Part shown: in pieces, positions 55,515 to 64,000 of the stretch | How positions within the stretch are numbered: position 1 is the first letter of the stretch | How the letters are laid out: each line of letters starts with the position of its first letter | Made by a program: the position numbers and the translations under genes | Notes under the pieces: generated by a model | Told to the model about the DNA's origin: nothing | What the model saw: the letters and a program-made list of their open reading frames with translations, nothing else | The model's database searches: none | Origin: Spongospora subterranea | Lineage: Eukaryota > Endomyxa > Phytomyxea > Plasmodiophorida > Plasmodiophoridae | Direction of reading: 5' to 3' | NCBI GenBank assembly: GCA_900404475.1 | Contig: OUQQ01000026.1 | Span: 1 to 64,000 of the forward strand | DNA: 64,000 nucleotides

Positions 55515-56179
55515 CCATAATCAATGTCAATCATTGGTTAGATTTGCCAAGTCGTTGTTCAATACACAATATTTAGATCCATCAATACCCATTCCAGATA
55601 GTGGTGTGTCATATTGCGCAAATCGGTACATGAACTTTGACCCATCATTGAGAATGGCTGTCCGACATGATGTGGCAGCTACACGTCCCGACAACATTGC
55701 GAAATACGCCCCCTGTGCACACAATTTCATGGTTTAGCTCCATGGCAAACGCTTGCTACACAATCAACCGGGTAGACCAGCTGGCACTTGAAACGGCAGC
55801 GATGATACCAGTTGGGTGTTGCTGACCAATGGGGCCTCCCACTACACCTGGGCCACGTCGCCAACACAATTGTGGGTCATGTTACCGAACCCTGTGAGCG
55901 TGGGTGGCGTGTGTGTGTGAAAATGTCTGTGAGGAGAGGCGATGACTGGTCGGGTGGTCGGTAGTATGAGGGCTGTGCTGTGCAGGGAGGGACCGAGGCC
56001 TCGCTCCCTTCTTTTTCGTATCGTCTCTTATTGTATCAATAGGGTTAACACGCCGGTCCACAAGGCGCTTGCCCTCATCGCTGGGGCAGTACTGGCCGAC
56101 GACCGCTGGAGTTAGGTGACCAGATTGGCGCTGTTGCCGGCTGTACGACGCTGGCCGTCATCGAGATCCAACCGCCAAT
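55515..56179. other. intergenic, no supported gene
   Basis: A segment at 55527-55737 is open on both strands (plus: MNFDPSLRMAVRHDVAATRP), but neither side is recognisable. From 55880 to 56000 the sequence is G/T-rich with a short GTGTGTGTGTG run, followed by the 5' region of the kinase gene. Confidence 0.4.
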
Positions 56180-57413
56180 ATGGCATTTCTCTTCAAATCG
56201 AAACGGAAGCGATTATCGGGTGGCGCCGAAGAACTGTGCTTGAGTCCGGAGACGGCTGCCATCAAGGAATGGTTCGCCTCTCGAGAGTCACTGCAGCTGA
56301 GCCTGCTGCAGCTCGGTCCAACCCTCGGAACGGGCACCTTCGGTCGCGTTCGACTGGCTACTGCGGTTATTGATGGAAATCCCAAATACGTGGCTCTGAA
56401 AACGCTCAAAAAGAGCGAAATTATTCGGTTGAAGCAAGTCGAACATATCAAGGACGAAAAACAAATTCTGAATTCGATATGCCATCCATTTATTGTCAAT
56501 TTCTACACATCATTTCAGGACGAAGTAGAGAGCAGCGTCAAACATCTAGTCGCCTCAATCTTATGTTTTTTTACAGAAGCGTTTATATATGGTTATGGAA
56601 TACGTGATCGGTGGCGAATTGTTTTCTCAACTTCGGAAGGCTCGACGATTTTCAAATGACGCTAGCAGGTCACGTTCGCACCTTTAACTTTTGACAATTA
56701 TTCATTGGCTGGGCTTTTAGGTTTTATGCCGCAGAAATTGTGTTGGCTTTAGAATTTTGTCACGATCGTAATATTGTCTATCGCGATCTTAAACCTGGTT
56801 TGTACCATTGCAATCTCCTGCTGTCACTTAGCATATAATGATCTGACTTTTCCATTTAGAGAATATCCTAATCGACAAAGAAGGTCATGTGAAGATCACA
56901 GATTTTGGATTCGCAAAATTAGTCGAAGATCGAACATGGACATTATGCGGAACACCAGAGTATCTTGCGCCTGAGATCATTCAAAGCAAAGGTCATGGAA
57001 AGGCGGTTGATTGGTGGGCGTTAGGGGTCCTCATATTTGAGATGTGTGCTGGATATCCACCATTCTACGATGAAAATCCTTTCGGAATTTATCAGAAGAT
57101 TCTGGACGGGACCGTGGATTTTCCTAAGCACTTCGACCCAAACGCCAAGGATTTGGTCAGGCGGCTTCTAACAGCCGACAGGACCAAGCGATACGGCTGC
57201 TTAAAAGCCGGCGTCGAAGACATTAAAACTCACAAATGGTTCAAAGGTATCGATTGGGAAGCGACAATTCAACGACAGTTGGTGCCTCCGTTTATCCCAA
57301 ACTGTGCATCAGAGAACGATACTGCCAACTTCGATAAATACCCCGACTCTGTCGAACGACAACGTCCTCCCGAACTTTCTGCTGCAGACGCTGCTCTTTT
57401 CGAATCTTTTTAG
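56180..57413 (+). CDS. cAMP-dependent protein kinase catalytic subunit (PKA)
   Basis: AGC Ser/Thr kinase. The short N-terminus ([20 protein letters not shown]) precedes [14 protein letters not shown] (Gly loop) and [12 protein letters not shown] (Lys of the VALK motif). Intron 56525-56576, then [20 protein letters not shown]. After two further introns come [31 protein letters not shown] (catalytic loop), [16 protein letters not shown], and the activation segment [13 protein letters not shown] with the phosphorylatable Thr. [19 protein letters not shown] and the [13 protein letters not shown] block follow. It ends ADAALFESF, an FxxF-type hydrophobic motif cut off as in PKA. About 345 residues. 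The [15 protein letters not shown] block favours PKA over other AGC kinases. It should be held by regulatory subunits and freed by cAMP. Confidence 0.93.
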
Positions 57414-57464
57414 CTTTTAAACTCATTGAGAATGTATAAACGACGCTATATCATGATATTTTCA

Positions 57465-58292
57465 TTATTTTTTCATCTCGATATCGGATGTTTGCGTGCT
57501 ACAAATGTTCAAGGTATTCCGCCGATTGGCCAACCTTGGAGCATGGATTGACAAGTTGTTATCAAGCTCTGTCAATAATAGGCGCAGCGTTTCTGCTGCA
57601 TCCTTTACTGATGAGAGCGCACGACTTTCCTGATACTGTTTTACACCTAATTGCCTGAGGATTTCGTCAACTACTTCAATCGCTGAGATCATCCAACAGT
57701 GAATCTGTTTCCTGAAAAAACACTCGAAATCAGGATTCAAACAGAAGCGGAACAACGAACAATCCTTTGCCTACTCGTCTTCAAGGCAAAAATCCCCATC
57801 GTCGTCGTATTCCTTGGTGGCAATATTCGCAGGAGAGCTTGCATCAACGGTTTCCGCATCGACTGGATTGTCGTCTTTCAAGATAATTGTTTGCAAACGC
57901 GGGGTTGTTGGCGGCGACCCAGACAACCTCCATCTTTCGGACTGCACCTCTGACATCAACCGATCACGATCACGATTCAATTCTGCCTTCTGCAGCTCGA
58001 TGTCGAGGGATTCCATATCCAAGACAGCGCGGCGAGTTTGACGTTTAAAGGACCGTCGCTGTAGCCGTGTTGCTTCGATTGCATCGCGTATTGAACGGGT
58101 TTCCGCTCGAACGGACTCGTACATCATTGCATGTTGATGATGTTGGGAAATCAGGCCACGTAAAACGGCGCGGCGTCGGTCGACTTGATCGCGAACCTTA
58201 TCGACGACGTCTTGATAGGACTGCTGAAGATGGGCCAACTGAATCTGACTCGCTATAAACTGATATAAAATGCGATCTTCCTCCTTGACCAT
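57465..58292 (-). CDS. coiled-coil protein, unknown
   Basis: Exon one starts MVKEEDRILYQFIASQIQLA and runs through a helical region (QSYQDVVDKVRDQVDRRRAV; RSFKRQTRRAVLDMESLDIE) to an acidic stretch EYDDDGDFCLEDE. A GA|GTAGGC donor near 57774 and TTTTTTCAG acceptor near 57709 join KQIHCWMISAIEVVDEILRQ, then KDAAETLRLLLTELDNNLSI and a tail ending SDIEMKK. About 255 residues. The gene is convergent with PKA, with stops about 50 bases apart. No family is recognised; a structural or adaptor role would be a guess. Confidence 0.65.
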
Positions 58293-58433
58293 ATATCATT
58301 CGTTCGATGGGCGCAGGTATTAGCGATCGTCCTCAAGTACTAATCCTCTGTCCCATTAATGTCCATCTCTCCATTGGCAAACAATCACCGATTAATGACG
58401 TAATACATAGAAAATGAGATTTATTTAATGCAT

Positions 58434-59405
58434 TTAGAGGGTTTGTGAATCAATTTCAGATCGAATCTGTCGAAGAAGAGACGTTGCGCCTTTATCTTTG
58501 AGCGCTAGCCCGAGGTTTTGTCCCAGACGGTCAGCCTCTGGTTGCGTTAGACACGATCCAGATAAAGTCTCCTCGATCATCTGTTCTCCGTCTAAGCCGA
58601 TTACTGCTCCATATATCGTCATAACCCCATCGACCAGCTTGGCATTGACCCCGATCGGCACCTTGCACCCGCCTTCCAACGTTCGTAACAGCGCTCTCTC
58701 GGCGACACAAACAAGAGCCGTGCCGGCGTCGTTCAGGGAATGAGCTTCCCTGTAGGCCCGTTGGTCATCATCGCGGCATACAACAGCCAATGCGCCTTGC
58801 GACACCGCATATGGCCAGTCAGTGAGATGAATAGAGATCATGGCGTCCATGTTCAAACGGTGCAGAGCGGCGGCGGCAAGGATCACTCCATCAACGCGGC
58901 CTTGATCAATCAATGTCAATCGGGTTTGAATGTTTCCTCGAATATCAACGCACTCGATATGAGGATGATGACGGCGTAGGAGAGCTCGGCGTCGCACTGA
59001 TGATGTACCGATTCGGGTTCCGGAAGGAAGATGGTTGAGAGAAGACACAGAGTCTCGTAAAACAACGACGTCGTGCTTATGTTTTCGATCGAGAACGGCA
59101 GCCAGCATAACGCCTTCTGGCAGGATCGTCGGCAAATCTTTGAACGAATGCACAGCTAGACGAATTTGCCCTGACATTAGGGCTCGGTCTAGGTGACGAG
59201 TGAATACACCTTTGTTGCTGAATTGCGACAACGGCGTCGTCTGATCGACATCGGCTTCCGATGTGATATTTACAATGGGGAACGCGCTTTCAGCCGCTCC
59301 AGCGTGACGATGGCGCAACTCCGTTTGCACCAGGCGAGATTGCCAAACCGCCAGTGGCGACGCCCTACCGCCAATAACGATAGGTGTCGGGTCGAGTTCA
59401 GCCAT
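58434..59405 (-). CDS. HEM3: porphobilinogen deaminase (hydroxymethylbilane synthase)
   Basis: Joins four porphobilinogen molecules into hydroxymethylbilane, the third step after ALA synthase in heme synthesis. Intronless, 323 residues. The start MAELDPTPIVIGGRASPLAV carries the conserved RxSxLA block. The catalytic Asp90 is in VHSFKDLPT (usual form HSLKDLP). SSVRRRALLRRHHP and VDIRGNIQTRL hold the Arg residues that bind the growing chain. Cys247 in LEGGCKVPIGV attaches the dipyrromethane cofactor. YAVSQGALAV is the usual PQGALA-type segment with Ser for Pro. Length and all key residues are normal. Its start codon lies on the left of a repeat-rich region. Confidence 0.96.
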   Translation of the reverse strand: MAELDPTPIVIGGRASPLAVWQSRLVQTELRHRHAGAAESAFPIVNITSEADVDQTTPLSQFSNKGVFTRHLDRALMSGQIRLAVHSFKDLPTILPEGVMLAAVLDRKHKHDVVVLRDSVSSLNHLPSGTRIGTSSVRRRALLRRHHPHIECVDIRGNIQTRLTLIDQGRVDGVILAAAALHRLNMDAMISIHLTDWPYAVSQGALAVVCRDDDQRAYREAHSLNDAGTALVCVAERALLRTLEGGCKVPIGVNAKLVDGVMTIYGAVIGLDGEQMIEETLSGSCLTQPEADRLGQNLGLALKDKGATSLLRQIRSEIDSQTL

Positions 59406-59560
59406 CTGCTGTTACCGGACCCCTCCGACCGTTGCCCCCTGGGTGTGTCGGCGCCTGTCGCCCTTCGACAGTGCCGGGCACCGATAACCAGGACGGAGTT
59501 TCATCAGCAACATCAATCATCGTCACCCTCTATACGTACACTCTGTCACTGTACATCATG

Positions 59561-59857
59561 TTACACCACAGTGCGTGGAAGTGCTAAATAACTGCCATGG
59601 ACGGTGTATGTATACCGCAAACTCCGGTGGCTGCACGGGTTGACGCCAGCGATGATCAAGAAACATGTTGGCCAACCGACCCTGTGTTCATGAACCGAGG
59701 CCACCCAATTTCTGTGCAGTTGCATTAATCTTGTCACGTATGAATTGACAGTCGCACCGCTGGACGGTGTCAACAACGGCGCCTCCGCCGATATCGTCTC
59801 AATCGACTGACCGTTTTTGGTAAAGCTGTCCGCGAGTCTCTTCCGCCAGGTCTTCAC
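59561..59857 (-). mobile_element. possible retrotransposon Gag fragment
   Basis: The minus-strand frame reads MKTWRKRLADSFTKNGQSIE, then SGATVNSYVTRLMQLHRNW, a pattern like the capsid part of Ty3/Gypsy Gag, where a Trp-x-x-L-x-x-F helix is followed by a SVxxYxxxFxxL motif. It then loses the pattern. Flanking minus-strand sequence has many stops. The similarity is weak and could be chance. Confidence 0.25.
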
Positions 59858-62153
59858 TGTTAACTTACCTCTGCGCGGTGAAAAAGAAGGGATCCATTAC
59901 GATTTGTCATCGCTGAAGATTACCATGCGTTTTTTTGTACATTGGCCAGAACGCGTCCAATCGAAGTGCTCAAGAACGTTTTTCGAAAAACCATTAGCAT
60001 GTAAAGATGTATTTTGCTGTTCCCGATGTCATAAATAGTGTTTCGATGACAGACATTCTGGGCCGCTATTGTCTATTTTCGAGTGACCATGCCTGGTGGT
60101 GATGTCACCATACCAGTTGGCGTAAATCCACCAGACAATACCAGACGACAGCGTCGAATCACGAGCTTGGCGAAAGCAAATCCAGGCGGAAGTAATCGAA
60201 TGGTATGAACTTCAAAATCCAAAAAAGTATTAGAGAATGGAAATTTCATATTGAAATACATTTCAAACGAACGAGTTCACCGCAAGGACGTTTCAGTTGG
60301 CCATTTTTCTGGGTTATCCCCAGCATTGAACACGCTCTTGGGCACTTCGGTTGGACGCATTATGGCCAGCATTACGAATCTTCTTTCTGATGACACCGGG
60401 ATATTCAGGTCCAAGTTCAAAATTTTTTTGGGCAAAAACCCTGGGCATTTTGCTCAACAAAATTCGTCCCCAAACGCATCGCGCAAGTTTGTTTGTAAAA
60501 CCCTATAGTTTGTAAACTTCGCGCATCCAAACGGTCAACATCTTTTTGAAGCAAATTTGCCGTCTGAGTAAGTAAATGTGGCTGTTATTCCCTTTTTGAT
60601 TCTCACCTCGGCAAGTCTTTTTAATGACAATGATCGCTTGGTTTTTGCCGTTTACGAGGATCTTATCCAGGAGACCACGTAGGATATCGAGTTTGAACCG
60701 AAAACAAACTGCTAGTTGAGCTAAACTGACATTACGCGGTGATATTTGATTCGCCCCTGCTCCGGTCACTTCCCTGCTTTCGAATCGGAGCGGAGCGCGG
60801 TGCTCGAACTCCATGAGTTGCTCTTGATAAAGTTATCTGTTGGTTGACCTTGCACCGATCACATATAGCTCTCAAACTGATCAGAAACGGTTCGTTATAA
60901 CGCAAATCAAAAGGTGAATGCACCCAAAACATGTTGGTTTTCAATCGGTTGAAAACAGAAACGGCAATTACTGAGTAATCAATCATCGATGAACCTGATC
61001 TTCTGTTTTGTCTTATGACAACGTTGGCCAACGCATTTCTAATGACCGTGTTTTCGTTCGCCTGCCCGGCGTAGCTTATCGGCAGAGTTGATTTTCGACC
61101 TCTCCGCTTGTTAACTGCAGCATTGAGAGCACAAATTTGTCGAAACCGCGCCGGCCGCAGGGCTTCTGGACAAATGATCAAACTGGAAAAGTTGCTTTCT
61201 GTTCCACGGCGGTTGGCAACGACAATAAGTGGAATCAGAACGTCTGCCAAAGACCAAAATCACTGACAAAAACCAGAGGTGTAATTCTCTGAATTAAACC
61301 AATGCTTCTGCGTGCGTTCGCCCATTAAATCGCCGAAAGTTTGCCGAGATTGCCCACCGGCGATGAAATCAAATATTTACCGATCCTCGCGTCGTGTCTG
61401 TCTTGCTGAAAAGACATTCGAAGGTCGTTGGAAAAATTGCTTCGCGCATCAAGTTGAGGAAACTTTAGCGACAGATCACAGATCGCTCAGCTAATTTTTT
61501 TTCTTTTTAAAGGTAATTTCGTCTTGTCAAAGCCAGATCATCACTTAACTACCATGGCTTTGTAGGGGTCGTTGCGAAAAAGAGAAAACGGAACGGGACA
61601 GAGCAGTCGCCGCCACATTTCGGGTTTGTCAGGATTTGCCATCAATCCATCGGGTGATCAGTGCAGTGCATAGAACCAGTTCGATCGAGTTCGGCCAGGT
61701 TTCTGCAACCAGACAATATCTGTAGCTGATCATCGCCATCATGCGCAAAGGGCAGTACCGATCTCGAGCACGTTTCCACCTTTTGGGGAATTCCGGATTC
61801 GATGTAGCGAAAGCAACAGGAGCAAGACCTATTATTACTTTGAAGGGAGGCAACAGATTCAGTTGCCTCATCTACATTATACGAAAAGCGCATATGCTTG
61901 CATAGGAGTTGAACAAGCACATGGAACGAGACTGATTAGTGCTGGTCGGTGAGATCGGCAGATGGATGTAAATACACATGTTGTTGGTGAATCCACCAAA
62001 ACGAGAAGAAAACAACCGACGTATCTTTGGTAGTACAAACAACTGGTGACAGAACGGGCTTTGGAGTTGTTTCGTAAAACTCGATCAAAACTCGACTTGG
62101 GTTTATATAAAATGGACAAGGTATATTCTAACTGCACTCTGAATCAAAGTTTG
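59858..62153. other. long gene-poor stretch, probable degraded repeats
   Basis: About 2.3 kb without a convincing gene. The longest frame, minus 60732-61250, is basic and mixed (IRNALANVVIRQNRRSGSS; FWVHSPFDLRYNEPFLISL) but I cannot assign it, and the shorter ones are shadows. The stretch lies between a possible Gag relic and the SUZ gene and may hold eroded transposon sequence. No tRNA or other RNA gene was recognised. Confidence 0.4.
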
Positions 62154-62675
62154 TCATCTCCTTGGCAGGGCGTCAGGAAATTCGCTCTCGTATGTTTTCT
62201 GTGGGCGGACTTGAGCGCGCTCGTTGACGTCCAGACCGAATCCGGGATTGAACTTGCGTGTGTACAGCGACATATCGCGAAGGAAATCAGGATCTTGTTC
62301 ACATGGTACCTCCCGGGCCTTCCTAATCGACCCATTTGACGGATTCATGGTTAAGGTGGGTGCCTTCACGTTGGCGGTGGCGGTTGACAATGTCGAGGAA
62401 AATATCATCTCTCTGGTTTTATCGTAATGATCCTGGCGCCTGGCAGTCTCGATTCTGCGCACACCAGAGGTCTGCATGGGAAAGGACAACGCCGGTTCAC
62501 TGGCGTCAACGGGAGACCGTTTCAACAGTTGCACAGTCGGTAATTGAACAATTGGGGCAGGTTTTCGAGGAACCGACAAAATCGGCACAGGTTCAGGCAG
62601 CGGCGGTCGCTCCTCTTCTTCGTCCGAGTCGTCCCACGAATCTGGTATTTTCCTGATATTGCCTCCTTTTCGCAT
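62154..62675 (-). CDS. SUZ-domain protein (SZRD1-like)
   Basis: Intronless, 173 residues. The N-terminus IPDSWDDSDEEEERPPLPEP matches the acidic WDD-type opening of SZRD1-like proteins. A Pro-rich linker with VQLLKRSPV (compare RILKRP) precedes the SUZ core ETARRQDHYDKTREMIFSS, a short RNA-associated motif also found in R3H proteins. The C-terminal part (QDPDFLRDMSLYTRKFNPGF) may be specific to this lineage. It is probably an RNA-binding accessory protein; this is inferred from the motif only. Some frame overlap on the plus strand is a shadow. Confidence 0.7.
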   Translation of the reverse strand: MRKGGNIRKIPDSWDDSDEEEERPPLPEPVPILSVPRKPAPIVQLPTVQLLKRSPVDASEPALSFPMQTSGVRRIETARRQDHYDKTREMIFSSTLSTATANVKAPTLTMNPSNGSIRKAREVPCEQDPDFLRDMSLYTRKFNPGFGLDVNERAQVRPQKTYESEFPDALPRR

Positions 62676-63640
62676 GGCAATAATCCCAGATGCCCTAAAC
62701 GAGCCAGCCTGGGTACTCCTTGTACTGGCCTTTTCCGATCGAGCCGCCGATGAATGGCGCTGTCGCGCAGTTTCACCTCCAGTGTATGTATCAGAATAGT
62801 TCAGAAAGCGCCGACGGCGACGGCCTTCTCCTTATATCGGTCGACTTGGTATCGAAAATGAGCCCAGCGCCAGTCCCTTGGTAATACTGCCTGGGACAGA
62901 CTGTGCCCCTTCACAATCTATTCAAAAACAGCTTTGATTTGTAAAGCCAGCATCGAAAGTTGAAGAAACGACACAGTACTTTTTTTATTTCTTCCTTCGA
63001 TTCGAACGTTTTTTGTCAACTACACCCGAAAAAAAAAATTCTTGTTCAGCAACGTCAAATTGATCATTTCGGTACAAGTTTCCAATGCAAGATTTGTTCT
63101 ACCATCGTTTGTAGTTACCCGGATTAAACTGACATCCCCGGGCGCGATCCTTTACTGGGAAATAGATTGACAGTTTTGCAGCGGGGCGACCGGCCAGGAC
63201 AGGTTGCGGGAACCTTCAGGGCTTTGCCAAAAGTAGAAGAAATATGGTTGGTAGAAAAATCGCCGTTGTGTACTCTGAAAGGGAGCAATGTGGATATTGT
63301 GCATACGCGACGCATCAGATTCGATGGAGAGAAAGATTCAGAAATAATGAGGCTAAAGCCAGCGACTACAGAATAATCAAATTATACACCAGGTGTGATT
63401 GTCGGGAAATATGGCTCTAATTTCTAACCATGAGGTTAACTGAACTTGACCAAGATGTACGTGGTAGATCAACTGGGTAGCGACGAGGAGGGTGCTAGGA
63501 GCAGTTGAAGTTGAATCTCCATTCAACAGGTTGTCGTCTTTGTTGTTTTGGTTTTCATACAAATGAGCAAACGCTCGCAGGAGGAAGTATTGATCTCAAC
63601 CAGGGCAGCGCTTTGGACTCTTGGTTTCGACAGAAACAAC
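62676..63640. other. intergenic, no supported gene
   Basis: The 5' flank of the SUZ gene, then AT-rich sequence with A/T-runs near 62980 and 63030. A plus frame at 63167-63376 (KVEEIWLVEKSPLCTLKGSN) overlaps a minus frame at 63124-63315; neither is recognisable. The part approaching 63640 may already belong to the retrotransposon fragment that follows. Confidence 0.4.
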
Positions 63641-64000
63641 GTCGATGCCACTTTTTAGCTTCTCGGACTGAGTTCCCGCGGGCATTGAACTTCGTATGGA
63701 TTATTTGGAGCTATGGCCTGCTGGTGATATTATGCAGGATTGGCAGTCAATATTCCATTTCTATGGTCAACCGCTTCCTTTATCTACAGCATGCGATCGT
63801 CGCGAGCGTTGGCAATTACAGCTACAATCGTTCGATTTTCATATCGGACACATTCCGGGCGATGACAATGTCTGGGCAGACATCATGACAAGTTGGGGCG
63901 TTTTTCCAGTTGAAGGCGTTTCCGCCACCATCAATTCTGTAAAGAAACTTTCATCCATCCCATTCGAATCGTACAAGTTCGGTGACGATTTCGCCTGGCC
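63641..64000 (+). mobile_element. Ty3/Gypsy RNase H-integrase linker fragment, runs off the window
   Basis: The plus-strand frame reads MDYLELWPAGDIMQDWQSIF, then RRERWQLQLQSFDFHIGHIP and GDDNVWADIMTSWGVFPVEG. The sequence RWxLxLxxFxFxIxHIPGxxNxWADxxxxWG is the hallmark of the RNase H end of Ty3/Gypsy polyproteins, just before the integrase zinc-binding region. The upstream RNase H catalytic core is not clear in the same frame (a stop lies near 63657), so the copy may be damaged on the left. The right end is cut by the window edge, so its state there is unknown. Confidence 0.75.

Noticed and set aside
57465..57755. Separate small gene downstream of PKA
   Set aside because: A GT donor and TTTTTTCAG acceptor join it in frame to the coiled-coil exon at 57771-58292, so it is treated as that gene's last exon.
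1..64000. CRISPR arrays, bacterial operons, toxin-antitoxin or phage modules
   Set aside because: All supported genes are eukaryotic with spliceosomal introns; the tandem repeats have no unique spacers between units.

Overview
This is a eukaryotic nuclear window. Protein-coding genes lie on both strands and are interrupted by short GT-AG introns of about 45-75 nt. I see no operons, ribosome binding sites or bacterial promoters. The gene set includes an Hsf-type heat-shock factor, a PKA catalytic subunit, a B-type cyclin, Pch2/TRIP13, Coq4, the 75 kDa complex I subunit, Vps45, an Atg22-like permease and an RBM26/27-like protein. With the compact introns, dense spacing and Ty3/Gypsy and MULE remnants, this suggests an early-diverging, chytrid-like fungus. 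That placement is inference; no ribosomal or mitochondrial marker is present.

Layout. 0-8.4 kb: a GC-rich tandem repeat, protein phosphatase methylesterase (+), heat-shock factor (+), a small unknown gene (-), Pch2/TRIP13 (-) and an unknown basic protein (-). 8.4-19.5 kb: the least ordinary part, with a diverged duplicated segment, a frame-disrupted P-loop-like locus, one intact coiled-coil gene (-), decayed coding segments, a MULE transposase tail cut off by a 27-bp minisatellite, and a Ty3/Gypsy integrase relic. 19.5-29.9 kb: a tandem dual-specificity phosphatase with one dead domain, a ZCCHC10-like zinc knuckle protein, a 24-bp minisatellite, the RBM26/27-like protein, cyclin B, a short membrane protein, CutC behind a compound palindrome, and a multi-pass membrane protein.

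30-44.5 kb: another Ty3/Gypsy relic, two adjacent GC-richer genes (Atg22-like permease and an anchored protein of 414 residues), a coiled-coil gene, an ankyrin membrane protein, a C2H2 factor with four fingers, Coq4, an unknown gene, and a ubiquitin-like membrane protein. 44.6-59.4 kb: a dense housekeeping block with glutamate carboxypeptidase II-like M28 peptidase, Vps45, NDUFS1, a carbonic anhydrase-like membrane protein, PKA catalytic subunit, a coiled-coil protein and porphobilinogen deaminase. 59.4-64 kb: repeat-rich sequence around a SUZ-domain gene, with an RNase H/integrase-type Ty3/Gypsy fragment running off the right edge.

The genes do not form one pathway. Shared themes are cell cycle and signalling (PKA, cyclin B, PME-1, Pch2, the phosphatase), mitochondrial bioenergetics and heme (NDUFS1, Coq4, porphobilinogen deaminase) and vacuole/endosome function (Vps45, Atg22-like). 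The most unusual items are the active/dead phosphatase tandem, the carbonic anhydrase with a replaced zinc ligand, the permease with a large soluble insert, the GC-AG intron in PME-1 and the palindrome upstream of CutC. Exon boundaries were read by eye and are approximate where stated.
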